From an uncultured Paracoccaceae bacterium (GTDB lineage Bacteria; Pseudomonadota; Alphaproteobacteria; Rhodobacterales; Rhodobacteraceae), in NCBI GenBank assembly GCA_937920555.1, contig CAKZTM010000076.1, positions 1 to 53,901 on the forward strand: a DNA stretch of 53,901 nucleotides, read 5' to 3'. The notes beneath the pieces are model-generated. The model was not told the origin of the DNA, did no database searches, and saw only the letters and a program-made list of their open reading frames with translations. This document shows, one piece after another, positions 33,833 through 43,234 of the stretch. A program made the translations under genes and the position numbers. Each line of letters opens with the position of its first letter. The first letter of the stretch is position 1.

Positions 33833-34804
33833 TTAGCGACCGGGCGGCCGGACCTCATATCCGGGTTCTTCGGGCTCATCATCGGTCATCTCGGCTGGAA
33901 AGCCGGGGGCGGTGATATCGAGCCCGGTGGCATCCTCCAATCGGCGGATAATGTCGTCTGATTGCGCGCGGTCCCCGTAGCGCTTTATGCCGTCCTCAAA
34001 AATCTCAATCATCAGCGGGGAAATTTCCAGCGGCACGCCTGCGCGATTGGCAATTTCTTGGAACAGGCCGATATCCTTTTTGACCAAATCCATGGTGAAG
34101 TTGATATCGCGCGAGCCGTTCAGGATCACCTGGCTTTCTGTCTCATGCACAAACGACGTGCCCGACGAGATTTTGATCGCCTCAAATGTGGTGTTCAGAT
34201 CAAGGCCAGCCGCTTTCATGGTCACAAGTGCTTCGCAGCAGGTCAGCAGATTTGCGGTGGCCAGATAGTTGGTCATCACCTTGAGGGTGGAGGCGGTCCC
34301 AATGGGTCCGGTGTGCAAGACCCTGCGGCCAAGGATGGTCAAAAGCGGCAGCACGCGTTCAAAGGTAGGTCTGTCTGTGCCCGCAAAGATAGAGATATTG
34401 CCCGTGTCGGCCCGGTGGCATCCACCTGAGACCGGGCAATCGACCGCCGCACCGCCTTTATCCGCAACCCGTGCCGCGAGGCGTTTGATCTCTGCCTCGT
34501 CGGTGGTGGACATTTCCATCCAAATCTTGCCCGGTGTGATCGCGGGCAAGAGCCCTGCCTGCCCTTCCATCACCGCAGCCGATGCCGCCGGAGAGGGCAA
34601 ACAGGTGATCACCACATCGCAGGCGGTCATCATTTCGGCCGGGCTTTGTGCGGTTTTGGCGCCCTGTTGGGCAAACGCCTCCATCAGCTCTGGATTGAGG
34701 TCGCGCACGGTCAAATCCATGCCGTTTCGAAGCAGGGAGCCTGCCAGCTTGCCGCCGACATTCCCAAGGCCAATAAAGCCGATTTTTGCAATATCTTGTG
34801 TCAT
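33833..34804 (-). CDS. NAD(P)-dependent beta-hydroxyacid dehydrogenase
   Basis: 323-residue oxidoreductase of the 3-hydroxyisobutyrate/tartronate-semialdehyde family. The nucleotide fold is IGFIGLGNVGGKLAGSLL near 7-24, the substrate motif DCPVSGGCHRADTGN, and the catalytic Lys lies in TLKVMTNYLATANLL. The physiological substrate cannot be told from sequence. The open frame continues 79 codons upstream, but the Rossmann start just after MTQDIA fixes the ATG at 34804; ATG 34834 is possible. Divergent from the unknown 201-residue gene. Confidence 0.85.
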   Translation of the reverse strand: MTQDIAKIGFIGLGNVGGKLAGSLLRNGMDLTVRDLNPELMEAFAQQGAKTAQSPAEMMTACDVVITCLPSPAASAAVMEGQAGLLPAITPGKIWMEMSTTDEAEIKRLAARVADKGGAAVDCPVSGGCHRADTGNISIFAGTDRPTFERVLPLLTILGRRVLHTGPIGTASTLKVMTNYLATANLLTCCEALVTMKAAGLDLNTTFEAIKISSGTSFVHETESQVILNGSRDINFTMDLVKKDIGLFQEIANRAGVPLEISPLMIEIFEDGIKRYGDRAQSDDIIRRLEDATGLDITAPGFPAEMTDDEPEEPGYEVRPPGR

Positions 34805-35039
34805 CGCAGGAGCATGGCGCGGCGCTTTGATCATGGCCAGTCCATTTCCGACAATTAAGCGCCGCGAACAGATTTTTTCCGTGCATCTGACCAAGGGTAA
34901 ATTGGCGGGAGTTTGCCGGTTTGAACCGGATTTTGGCCTGTTGTGGGAGAAGTTCCGCCGAAATGCCGTCTGAGCTGCCGCCTGCTTGAACCTGCGCCGG
35001 GCTGGGGCGTACATCCACCCTCCACAAGGAGCACATAAC

Positions 35040-35645
35040 ATGTCTCAACGACGCATGTTTTTGCGACCGGCGGTTTTGGTCATTGAGGCCATTGGCAAGA
35101 AGCTGGCGCAGCGTAAATTGCATTTTGGGCACGGTTTTGCGGATCCGGGCCAAACATCAGGTGGCGGCATGGCCGCGCCCTATGATGGCTTGTTTGAGCG
35201 TTGGGGCCCCCTTCGCACCCATTTGCTGGCCTCGTCTCTATCTGCGCTTAACGGGTGTCGTTCAAAGACCCAAAAGCACATCAGAAGTTTTCAGCTGCAC
35301 TATTTCAAGGCGCGTGGCCGGCTTTTCCCGATCGACGAGGCAGAGTTTTTGGCCCTGACCGAAGCGGGCCCCGATGAGATGATCGAAAGTCTCGTTGCCC
35401 ATTTGGTGCGTGCTAATCTGGCCGAGGAAACAGACCCTTTGCGGCGTACTTTCGAGCTTTACGTTTTTCCCTCCAAGGCAAAAGACGGGCGCGATGGCCG
35501 GTTGATGGAGCTGATTGAAATTTTGTCCGCAGCGGGTGACGACAGCCATGCGGAGGCGTCGCCCACGGACATGGATTATGATGCCATCGTCTCGGATGCG
35601 GATCTGAGTGCGCGGTATGACGCTTTGCGTCAGCAAGCTGCTTAG
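35040..35645 (+). CDS. unknown protein, 201 residues
   Basis: Not recognised. Starts MSQRRMFLRPAVLVIEAIGK at ATG 35040, with AAGGAG about nine bases upstream, a good ribosome site. The N-terminal 40 residues are basic; the middle has FERWGPLRTHLLASSLSALN; the C-terminal half is acidic (DDSHAEASPTDMDYDAIVSD). No signal peptide or membrane segment. The pattern of a basic front and acidic tail would suit a cytoplasmic or nucleic-acid-associated protein, but nothing stronger can be said. Followed by a hairpin and then pirin. Confidence 0.7.
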   Translation: MSQRRMFLRPAVLVIEAIGKKLAQRKLHFGHGFADPGQTSGGGMAAPYDGLFERWGPLRTHLLASSLSALNGCRSKTQKHIRSFQLHYFKARGRLFPIDEAEFLALTEAGPDEMIESLVAHLVRANLAEETDPLRRTFELYVFPSKAKDGRDGRLMELIEILSAAGDDSHAEASPTDMDYDAIVSDADLSARYDALRQQAA

Positions 35646-35677
35646 TTTCTAAAACGGAAACAGATTTCGCCCTATCA

Positions 35678-35697
35678 GGCCATTGTTCACAATGGCC
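35678..35697. terminator. hairpin between unknown gene and pirin
   Basis: Perfect stem GGCCATTG (35678-35685) / CAATGGCC (35690-35697) with loop TTCA, 32 bp after a stop codon and 43 bp before the pirin ATG. There is no T-run, so it may be a weak terminator or attenuator. Confidence 0.5.
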
Positions 35698-35740
35698 CCG
35701 GTTGTTATGTCTGTCTCGTGTTCATTGAGGAGGCTTTCGC

Positions 35741-36652
35741 ATGTCTATCCGACCCGTAAAATCAGAGAGTTTGGCGCAACCGACCATGGAAGGTGCCGGG
35801 GTGCATTTGCACCGGGCGTTCGGGTTTCACGACCCCAAGGCGCTTGATCCTTTTTTGCTGTTTGACGATTTTCGAAATGATACGCCCGCCCATTTTGAGC
35901 GTGGCTTTCCGTGGCACCCTCATCGCGGAATTGAGACAATCACCTATGTTTTGTCCGGTTCGGTCGCCCATGGTGACAGTTTGGGCAACACCGGCACATT
36001 GGGGGCGGGTGATGTTCAGTGGATGACCGCAGGCTCCGGCATCATGCATCAGGAAATGCCGCGGGGAAATGCCAAGGGGCAAATGCACGGGTTCCAGCTT
36101 TGGGCCAACTTGCCGTCGTCTTTGAAGATGACCGAGCCGCGTTATCAGGATGTCCAAGGCACTGAAATTCCCGAGATTATCGAGGATGACGGCACACGCG
36201 TGAAGGTCATTGTCGGGGAGTTCTGGGGCAAGCGCGGTCCTGTGGACGGGATTGCAGCCGATCCACAATATCTGGATATTTATGTGCCGCCGGGTGTGAA
36301 AAAGAGCTTCCCTGTTGATCTTTATCGTCGTGCTTTTGCCTATGTGTTTGAAGGGGCGGGCATGTTCCGTGATGCATCTGACCCACAAGGCGTTTTGCTG
36401 GAAAAAGAAATTCGCGGCGAAGAGGTCAATATTCGTGATTTGTCGGGTAACCGGACGCTGATCCAGTTTGACACAGGCGATGCGGTGACCGTTCAGGCTG
36501 GCGAAGAGGGTATTCGGTTCTTGCTGGTGTCCGGGCGGCCCATCGAGGAGCCCGTGGCCTGGCACGGTCCGATTGTGATGAACACGCCTGACGAGATCAA
36601 CCAAGCCATGCGTGATCTCAACAACGGGACGTTCATCCGGCCGGCGCACTGA
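35741..36652 (+). CDS. pirin-family cupin protein
   Basis: 303-residue double-cupin protein of the pirin family. The N-terminal cupin carries the metal-site motif WHPHRGIETITYVLSG near 60-75 and GSGIMHQEMP near 103-112, with the His and Glu ligands present. Bacterial pirins include quercetinase-like dioxygenases and partners of metabolic enzymes such as pyruvate dehydrogenase E1; which applies here is unknown. GAGGAGG about seven bases before the ATG is a strong ribosome site. Stands between an unknown gene and a cyclic-di-GMP enzyme. Confidence 0.92.
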   Translation: MSIRPVKSESLAQPTMEGAGVHLHRAFGFHDPKALDPFLLFDDFRNDTPAHFERGFPWHPHRGIETITYVLSGSVAHGDSLGNTGTLGAGDVQWMTAGSGIMHQEMPRGNAKGQMHGFQLWANLPSSLKMTEPRYQDVQGTEIPEIIEDDGTRVKVIVGEFWGKRGPVDGIAADPQYLDIYVPPGVKKSFPVDLYRRAFAYVFEGAGMFRDASDPQGVLLEKEIRGEEVNIRDLSGNRTLIQFDTGDAVTVQAGEEGIRFLLVSGRPIEEPVAWHGPIVMNTPDEINQAMRDLNNGTFIRPAH

Positions 36653-36762
36653 TTTCGGGGAATTTACCTAAAAACTGAAGCGCTCTTTCGGGGGCGTTTG
36701 CTGAAATGTTAATCTTCACCTCGTAGCGTGCGTTTGGGAAACCAAAGGGCTGCGAGAGAACA

Positions 36763-38523
36763 ATGAAATATGATGCCGGACCTGCAAGTGCGCAACAGGT
36801 TTTGAGTGCGATCGAAGATGCAATCGGTGCCGTTCCGTTTCCAATTTGCATATACGATCAGGACGATACGTTGCTGGCGTGCTCGGACGCATTTCGCGAT
36901 GCGGCAGGCGCTATTTTTGAGGGGGTGGGGCCGCATGCCTATGAGCATTCTCTCAAATATGAAGATATTGTGCGGTGTCGGTTGTCCAAGCAATTCCCCG
37001 AAGACGAGGTGCCTGCGCGCTTGATGGCGGAAATGAAACGCCACCGGGTTCAGGATGAAATGTCGGTGGATATGCTGATGGACGGTCAATGGATGCGCCG
37101 GTCCCGTATCGCCTCCAAGGATGGGAACCTGATTGCCATTGCGCTGCCCATTGACGAAATCGTGGAGCGGACAGCGGCGCTGAGCCGGGCCAAACGCGAG
37201 ATGGAGCATCAGGCCTATCATGATCCGTTGACCGATTTACCCAACCGGCGGGCGTTGAACGAGTATCTTAGCCGGGTTTTCGACAGTGATATGATGCTGG
37301 ATGACGTTGCGGTTTTTCATGTGGATTTGGACAAGTTCAAACTGATCAATGACACGATGGGGCATGACGCGGGGGATTCTGTCTTGTTGGAGGCGGCGAA
37401 GATTTTGCGCTCGGAAGTTCGGGCCACGGATTTTGTGGCGCGGGTGGGCGGCGACGAGTTTGTTTTGGTGTTCACCTCACTCATTGATCGCGAAAACATC
37501 GCAAATGTCGCCCAGCGGATCGTCGATAAGATGAGCCAGCCGATCTATTATGATGATCAGCCGTGCCAAATTGGTGCCTCTATCGGGATCGCCATGCGCG
37601 AGGCGTTTACGACCCCGGAGCGGATTATCATGGATGCCGATATAGCACTTTACGAGGCGAAACTGGCCGGGCGTGGGCGCTTTTCGTTTTATCATGCGGG
37701 TCACCGGGCGAAACATGTGGCGTTCAAAAGACGGGTGCTGGAAGTGCGCGAAGCGATCCAGCTCAACGCGTTCGAGCCGTTTTTTCAGCCCCAAATCTGT
37801 AGCAAAACCGGTGAGATTATCGGCTTTGAAGCGCTGGCGCGTTGGCGCGACCGCGAGAAGGGGATCCGCCCGCCCTCGGAGTTTCTGGGGGCCATCGATG
37901 AGGCGAATTTGCTGTTTGAGCTGGATGAGATGATCATTCGCAAAGCTCTGCGCCGGTTGTCTGATTGGGATGCGGACGGGGTGAGTGTGCCGATGGTCAG
38001 TGCCAATCTGTCCACCGGGATTTTGATGAAAGAAAACCTGACCGATCACCTCAAATGGATGTGCGACGCGGCAGAAATTGCGCCGGAACGATTGGGGTTG
38101 GAGGTTTTGGAGAATGTGGTTGTCGACGACCAAAACGGTGTGATCTCGCAAAATGTGCGGCAGCTCAAAGCGGCTGGTTTTTTGATCTCTCTTGATGATT
38201 TCGGAACCGGCAATGCGTCCATTTCCAGCCTGCGAAGTTTGGCGCCGCATCGCATCAAACTGGCGCAGGAATTTGTCACAGGCATTCATTGTGATGAGGG
38301 ATTGCAAACCATTGCCACGGCCATAATCGGGCTAGCGCAGAGTTTGGGGATGCAGATTTTATGTGAAGGTGTGGAAGGGGAGCAGGATCGCAGGGTTCTT
38401 GAGGCGATGGGCTGCGACTATTTTCAGGGTTTCTTGTTTGCCAAACCCATGGAGGACATCGCCGTGCCGATCTGGATCGATGATTATTACGAGGATACGG
38501 GCCACACGCTCAAGCGCGCCTGA
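36763..38523 (+). CDS. bifunctional diguanylate cyclase/phosphodiesterase (PAS-GGDEF-EAL)
   Basis: 586-residue cytoplasmic signalling protein. Residues about 15-130 look like a PAS-type sensor (ICIYDQDDTLLACSDAFRDA). The GGDEF domain has HDPLTDLPNRRAL and an intact active site RVGGDEFVLVF, with an inhibitory I-site RATD five residues before it. The EAL domain follows from about 330: GFEALARWRD, LDDFGTGNASISSL, and the family end YFQGFLFAKPM. Both halves look catalytically intact, so it may make or break cyclic-di-GMP depending on the sensor. No membrane segment. Convergent with the enolase-type gene. Confidence 0.93.
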   Translation: MKYDAGPASAQQVLSAIEDAIGAVPFPICIYDQDDTLLACSDAFRDAAGAIFEGVGPHAYEHSLKYEDIVRCRLSKQFPEDEVPARLMAEMKRHRVQDEMSVDMLMDGQWMRRSRIASKDGNLIAIALPIDEIVERTAALSRAKREMEHQAYHDPLTDLPNRRALNEYLSRVFDSDMMLDDVAVFHVDLDKFKLINDTMGHDAGDSVLLEAAKILRSEVRATDFVARVGGDEFVLVFTSLIDRENIANVAQRIVDKMSQPIYYDDQPCQIGASIGIAMREAFTTPERIIMDADIALYEAKLAGRGRFSFYHAGHRAKHVAFKRRVLEVREAIQLNAFEPFFQPQICSKTGEIIGFEALARWRDREKGIRPPSEFLGAIDEANLLFELDEMIIRKALRRLSDWDADGVSVPMVSANLSTGILMKENLTDHLKWMCDAAEIAPERLGLEVLENVVVDDQNGVISQNVRQLKAAGFLISLDDFGTGNASISSLRSLAPHRIKLAQEFVTGIHCDEGLQTIATAIIGLAQSLGMQILCEGVEGEQDRRVLEAMGCDYFQGFLFAKPMEDIAVPIWIDDYYEDTGHTLKRA

Positions 38524-38569
38524 TCGGGCTTGGTGGTGTCCGGCGTGACAGGCGAAAATTGCGATCGGT

Positions 38570-39790
38570 TTATCCGCCCGCGAACCAGTTCTCTTTCTCG
38601 TAATTATAGGGTTGATCCTGCATCTCAAGGTGAAGTTGTGCGCCCGTATATGGATTTGCGCGGGCCAGATCCTCGTTCAGCTCAACCCCAAGACCGGGCC
38701 CCTCCGGCACGATGATATGCCCCCGGTCGAGTGTGATGCCCGAGTTGATAAGTGCGGCGTGAAACTTGGTCTCAATCGTTTCCAACATCAAAAGATTGGG
38801 AATGCAGGCCCCCAGCTGGATATTTGCAGCCCATTCGATTGGTCCGGCATAAAGATGCGGAGCCATTTGCGCATTGAACGCCTCGGCCATGGCGGCGATT
38901 TTCTTGGCCTCCAATATCCCGCCGACCCGGCCCAAAGCCGGTTGCAGAATGGATGCTCCGCCGGTGCGCAAAATCTGGCCAAATTCGTATTTCGTTGTGA
39001 GACGTTCACCGGTTGCGATGGGCACATTCGTGTGTGCCGCCACGCTGGCAAACTCCAACAAATTGTCCGGCGGGCAGGGCTCTTCGAACCAAAGCGGGTC
39101 ATAGGCCTCAATCCGGCGGGCCAAGCGCATGGCCCCTGAGCTGGTGAATTGACCATGTGTGCCAAACAGCAGATCAGCGCGATTTCCGACCGCCTCGCGG
39201 ATCGCGCGGCAGCAGGCCTCGGAGCGATCAAGGTCATAAAGCGCGGGCTGGTGTCCGCCCCAAATCGTGTAGGGACCAGCCGGGTCGAACTTGACCGCCG
39301 TGTAGCCGTCTTCGACCATTTTGACCGCACTCTCGGCCAGTTTCTCTGGATGGGAGAAGAACGTGCCCGGATCATGGTCCTGACCGGGATAGGGGTAGAT
39401 GTAGGAATAGGCCCGCAACCGGTCGGTGGTTTGCCCGCCCAAGAGCATGTGAACCGGACGATCCAGCGCTTTGCCGATGATGTCCCAGCAGGCGATTTCA
39501 AGGCCGGAAAACGCGCCCATCGCGGTTGGATCGGGGCGCTGAGAGAACCCGGCTGAATGGGCGCGGCGGAACATGCGTTCGATATTGTGGGGGTTTTCGC
39601 CCTTCATATGTCTGTCAAACATGTCCTCGATCACGGCGGTCATGGCAACCGGTCCGACAGTGGCCGCATAGACCTCGCCGTAGCCCACAATTCCGTTGGA
39701 GGTGGTCAGTTTGACAAAGATGAAATAGCGTCCGCCCCATGATCCGGGAGGCGTGCCTACAACGAAGGTTTCAAGGTCTTTGAGTTTCAT
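38570..39790 (-). CDS. mandelate racemase/muconate lactonizing-family dehydratase
   Basis: 406-residue enolase-superfamily enzyme, probably an acid-sugar dehydratase. The N-terminal capping domain is followed by the barrel, with YTAVKFDPAG (lysine strand), LLFGTHGQFTS, WFEEPCPPDN and IATGERLTTKYEF (metal-ligand Glu residues), and later PHLYAGPIEWAANIQ. The GTHGQFT stretch recalls the mannonate/galactonate dehydratase subgroup, but the substrate is uncertain. ATG 39790 (MKLKDLETFVVG) is preferred over the upstream 39865. Divergent from the GNAT gene across 67 bp; no sugar transporter adjacent. Confidence 0.82.
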   Translation of the reverse strand: MKLKDLETFVVGTPPGSWGGRYFIFVKLTTSNGIVGYGEVYAATVGPVAMTAVIEDMFDRHMKGENPHNIERMFRRAHSAGFSQRPDPTAMGAFSGLEIACWDIIGKALDRPVHMLLGGQTTDRLRAYSYIYPYPGQDHDPGTFFSHPEKLAESAVKMVEDGYTAVKFDPAGPYTIWGGHQPALYDLDRSEACCRAIREAVGNRADLLFGTHGQFTSSGAMRLARRIEAYDPLWFEEPCPPDNLLEFASVAAHTNVPIATGERLTTKYEFGQILRTGGASILQPALGRVGGILEAKKIAAMAEAFNAQMAPHLYAGPIEWAANIQLGACIPNLLMLETIETKFHAALINSGITLDRGHIIVPEGPGLGVELNEDLARANPYTGAQLHLEMQDQPYNYEKENWFAGG

Positions 39791-39857
39791 GGGCGCGGGC
39801 CTTAGAATTGGTTTTTCAGAGAGGAACAGGTTTTCTAACCATTGCCAAGGGGGTGAC

Positions 39858-40292
39858 ATGTTCAATGTACGGATTATTCGCCTGAGCGCTCAAACCATAG
39901 GTCTTTTGGGCAATGTGGCACGCGGTGTGTTTGACAATGAGATCAGGGATGATCAGGCGCGCGCTTTTGTGGCGGAACCAAGTCATCACATGGTTCTGGC
40001 GGTGGTGGAGGGGCAAGTTGTCGGCATGGCCAGTGCGGTGGTTTATTTGCATCCCGACAAGCTTCCCAGCTTGTGGATCAATGAGGTCGGGGTCGGTGAT
40101 GAGTGGTTGCGCCGGGGCATTGGCAAGCGGTTGATGCAGGCCATTTTGGAGTTATCAACCGAGCTTGGCTGTGAGGAGGCGTGGTTAGGGACGGAGCCAG
40201 ATAACATACCGGCACTTGCCCTTTACCGGTCATTGGGCGAGGTCGAGGAGGAAGTCGGGGTGTATTTCACCTTTGATACTGAGCCCGATTGA
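39858..40292 (+). CDS. GNAT-family N-acetyltransferase
   Basis: 144-residue acetyltransferase. The acetyl-CoA motif A is INEVGVGDEWLRRGIGKRLM (V-x3-x-RRGIGK), and the C-terminal NIPALALYRSLG carries the usual Tyr. Similar small GNATs include aminoglycoside acetyltransferases, but the substrate cannot be deduced. AAGGGGG just upstream of ATG 39858 supports this start; the open frame upstream is not coding-like. Its stop adjoins that of the convergent alcohol dehydrogenase without any gap. Confidence 0.82.
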   Translation: MFNVRIIRLSAQTIGLLGNVARGVFDNEIRDDQARAFVAEPSHHMVLAVVEGQVVGMASAVVYLHPDKLPSLWINEVGVGDEWLRRGIGKRLMQAILELSTELGCEEAWLGTEPDNIPALALYRSLGEVEEEVGVYFTFDTEPD

Positions 40293-41393
40293 TCACTCAA
40301 AGACGATGACATTTCGGCGCGAGGTGCCTGCTGCGGTGTCGGCAAAAGCCTCGTTGATCTGATCAAGTGTATATCTGTTGGTGATCAGTTCATCGAGTTT
40401 CAGCGCGCCATCGCGGTACATTTGCAAAAGCCACGGGATGTCTCGCGCCAGTACGGTCTGGCCCATGCGGCTGCCCACAAGGGATTGGTTCATGGCCGCA
40501 AGATTGACCGGTTTATAGGTCACTTCGTCGTCAATGCCGGTCATGCCCACCATGACCATTGCGCCACCGGCCGCAAGCAGGTCCGGCGCAGACTGGAAGA
40601 CCTGCGGCGCACCCACCGTGACAAAGGCGTAGTCTACGCCGCGTCCGTTTGTCAGCGCACGTATTTGGTCGTTGAGCGTGGCGTCACTGAGCACGGCGTG
40701 AGTTGCGCCAAATTCCAATGCGGCATCAAGTTTTTCTGTTGCGATGTCGACTGCGATGATTTGTGCGGCTCCGGCAATGGCGCATCCTTGGATAGTATTG
40801 AGGCCGACGCCGCCCGCGCCGATGACCGCTGCGCTTTGGCCGGGTTTCAGCTTGGCCGAGTTTGTAACCGCGCCGACCCCGGTGATCACACCGCAGGCCA
40901 AAAGCGATGCCACATCCAGTTCGATGTCATCGGGAAGTTTGATGCATTGGCTTTTATCCACCACCATATGCTGGGCAAACCCGCCGGTTTTCATACCTTG
41001 TACGATGTCGCCATCCGCATCGCTGAGCGGGGTTGGCAAAGCGTCCCACGCGCGATCGCAAGAGGTCGGCTGACCGCCCGCGCAGGCCGGGCAGGTGCCA
41101 CAGGCATGGATCAGTGTCACAAGGACCCGGTCGCCGACAGCGACATCTTTGACACCGCTGCCAATGGCGGTGACATGTCCTGCGGCCTCGTGCCCGAAAA
41201 CGGCGGGCAATGTTCCACCCCATTTGCCTTGGGCAAAGGCAATGTCCGAATGGCAAATGGCACAGGCGGCGGTTTTCACCGCGATCTGATCGGCACCCGG
41301 GGCCTCGATCTTGACGGTCTCTATGGTCAGAGGCTGGCCGAAGGTGCGGCAAACGGCGGCTTTCACAGGGGCATCTCCATAATTTTTCCGCAT
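40293..41393 (-). CDS. zinc-dependent alcohol dehydrogenase (class III-like)
   Basis: 366-residue medium-chain dehydrogenase. The catalytic zinc ligands are in AICHSDIAF and FGHEAAGHV, the structural zinc cysteines are CGTCPACAGGQPTSC, and the nucleotide fold is VIGAGGVGLNTIQG near 190-203. Members include glutathione-dependent formaldehyde, benzyl alcohol and long-chain alcohol dehydrogenases. Oxidation of alkanols from AlkB would be a tempting but unsupported link, since the genes are 39 kb apart. ATG 41393 is used; GTG 41366 (VKAAVCRTFG) is possible. Divergent from the SulP gene. Confidence 0.88.
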   Translation of the reverse strand: MRKNYGDAPVKAAVCRTFGQPLTIETVKIEAPGADQIAVKTAACAICHSDIAFAQGKWGGTLPAVFGHEAAGHVTAIGSGVKDVAVGDRVLVTLIHACGTCPACAGGQPTSCDRAWDALPTPLSDADGDIVQGMKTGGFAQHMVVDKSQCIKLPDDIELDVASLLACGVITGVGAVTNSAKLKPGQSAAVIGAGGVGLNTIQGCAIAGAAQIIAVDIATEKLDAALEFGATHAVLSDATLNDQIRALTNGRGVDYAFVTVGAPQVFQSAPDLLAAGGAMVMVGMTGIDDEVTYKPVNLAAMNQSLVGSRMGQTVLARDIPWLLQMYRDGALKLDELITNRYTLDQINEAFADTAAGTSRRNVIVFE

Positions 41394-41575
41394 CCAAGAT
41401 GTTGGGCTGTTTTCGGTCTAGCCCAATAGCGACATTAAAACGACAGATTGGCAATGTGCTTGCGGAATGGCAGGTATGCGCAGCTTCGACGCTGTTATTC
41501 CGGCAAAATTGGAGTATGCGCTTAACGTTAAATTGTGAAGGTTGCGATACGACCGCCCAAGTGAAGGATTATGCC

Positions 41576-43186
41576 TTGATAAAAACGACCATGAGCGCGT
41601 TTGCCAATGCAATTGGACGCGAAACCGACCCAAGGGGTGTCCGGCTGGACGCAACACAGGTCCGTGTGGAGGTTCTCTCCGGTCTGACCGTTGCTTTGGC
41701 CTTGGTGCCTGAGGCGGTTGCGTTTGCATTTGTGGCTGGTGTGGCCCCGTTGGTGGGACTTTATGCGGCCTTTATTGTTGGATTGATCACGGCGGTTTTT
41801 GGTGGGCGTCCGGGCATGATTTCGGGTGCAACCGGCGCTTTGGCGGTTGTTATGGTCGCGTTGGTGGCCGAGCACGGGGCCGAGTATCTCTTTGCGACTG
41901 TTGTTTTGATGGGGATTTTGCAGCTGATCGCAGGCGCATTGAAGCTGGGTAAGTTTATCCGCATGGTGCCTCATCCGGTGATGCTTGGTTTTGTAAACGG
42001 GCTGGCGATTGTCATCGGCTTGGCCCAGTTGGAGCAGTTCAAGGTCGCCGACGGAAGTGGCGGGCATGCCTGGATGAGTGGGTTTCCGCTTTACCTGATG
42101 TTGGTTTTGGTCGTGGCAACCATGGCGATTATCTGGCTGACACCGCGTGTGACCAAGTTAATTCCGGCCCCTTTGGCGGCCATTGGTATTATCGCGATTA
42201 TTGTGATCGGCTTTGATTTGCCTGTGCCGCGCGTAGGCGATCTTGCCAGTGTTGCGGGCGGTTTGCCGGCTTTTTCGATCCCGCAAGTGCCGCTCAATCT
42301 TGAGACATTGGAGATCATCCTGCCCTATGCGGTGATTTTGGCGGCCATTGGATTGATTGAGAGTTTGCTGACCCTGAACCTTGTGAGCGAGATTACCAAG
42401 CAGCGCGGCGGGGCCTCCAAGGAGTGTCTGGCGCAAGGTGCGGCCAATGTTGTCACCGGCTTTTTCGGCGGGATGGGCGGTTGTGCGATGATCGGGCAAT
42501 CCATGATCAACGTGAAATCCGGCGGGCGGACGCGGTTGGCGGGTATAATGGCCGCGCTCTTTTTGCTGGCGTTTATCCTGTTTGGCTCAGGCATTATCGA
42601 GTTGATCCCCTTGGCAGCCCTTGTGGGGGTGATGTTCATGGTGGTGATCGGGACATTTGCGTGGAACTCGTTCCGGTTGCTGCGCATCGTACCACGGGCG
42701 GATGCTTTTGTGATTTTGCTGGTGACGGCGGTGACCGTGGCCGAAGATCTGGCGGTTGCGGTTGTGGTTGGTGTGATCGTGTCAGCACTGGTTTACGCGT
42801 GGAATGCGGCTTCGCGCATTCGTGCGGTTGAGCGGCCGTCTGTGACGGAGGCGGGCGCCAAGGTTTACGAGATTGAGGGGCCGCTGTTTTTCGGCTCGGC
42901 CACCAGTTTCATGGAGTTGTTTCATCCCAATGATGACCCCGATGTGGTCATTCTGGATTTCGCCAATTCGCGTTTGGTGGATCAGTCAGCGCTGCAGGCG
43001 ATTGAGGATATTGCGGGCAAATACGGTGAGGCGGGCAAACGTCTGATGCTGCGCCACCTCAGCCGGGATTGCCACAAGCTGTTGACCCGCGCAGGTCAGT
43101 TGATGGTCGATAGCGATGATGATCCCGATTACGGTCTGGCGGTTGATTACGACATCAACACAGGTGCTTTGGGCGGCGCGCATTAG
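41576..43186 (+). CDS. SulP-family anion transporter with STAS domain
   Basis: Inner-membrane transporter of about 536 residues with 10-12 membrane segments and a C-terminal STAS domain (VVILDFANSRLVDQSALQAI). The N-terminal part has VALALVPEAVAFAFVAGVAP and later GMGGCAMIGQSMINVKSGGR, both family signatures. The anion (sulfate, bicarbonate or a dicarboxylate) is not determined. TTG 41576 is chosen because GAAGGA lies about seven bases upstream; ATG 41591 (MSAFAN) is the alternative and lacks a ribosome site. The open frame further upstream is not coding-like. Confidence 0.88.
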   Translation: MIKTTMSAFANAIGRETDPRGVRLDATQVRVEVLSGLTVALALVPEAVAFAFVAGVAPLVGLYAAFIVGLITAVFGGRPGMISGATGALAVVMVALVAEHGAEYLFATVVLMGILQLIAGALKLGKFIRMVPHPVMLGFVNGLAIVIGLAQLEQFKVADGSGGHAWMSGFPLYLMLVLVVATMAIIWLTPRVTKLIPAPLAAIGIIAIIVIGFDLPVPRVGDLASVAGGLPAFSIPQVPLNLETLEIILPYAVILAAIGLIESLLTLNLVSEITKQRGGASKECLAQGAANVVTGFFGGMGGCAMIGQSMINVKSGGRTRLAGIMAALFLLAFILFGSGIIELIPLAALVGVMFMVVIGTFAWNSFRLLRIVPRADAFVILLVTAVTVAEDLAVAVVVGVIVSALVYAWNAASRIRAVERPSVTEAGAKVYEIEGPLFFGSATSFMELFHPNDDPDVVILDFANSRLVDQSALQAIEDIAGKYGEAGKRLMLRHLSRDCHKLLTRAGQLMVDSDDDPDYGLAVDYDINTGALGGAH

Positions 43187-43192
43187 GCCTGA

Positions 43193-43227
43193 GTAATCCA
43201 AAGGAGACCGGCGTTGCGCCGGTCACG
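43193..43227 (+). repeat. leader-plus-hairpin repeat, copy B (after SulP)
   Basis: Leader GTAATCCAAAGGA (43193-43205), then the perfect stem GACCGGCG (43206-43213) and CGCCGGTC (43217-43224) around TTG, then ACG. It begins 7 bp after the SulP stop. Same leader and trailing bases as copy A (29169-29200), but a longer stem of different sequence, so pairing is kept where sequence is not. Confidence 0.6.
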
Positions 43228-43234
43228 CCCTTTA

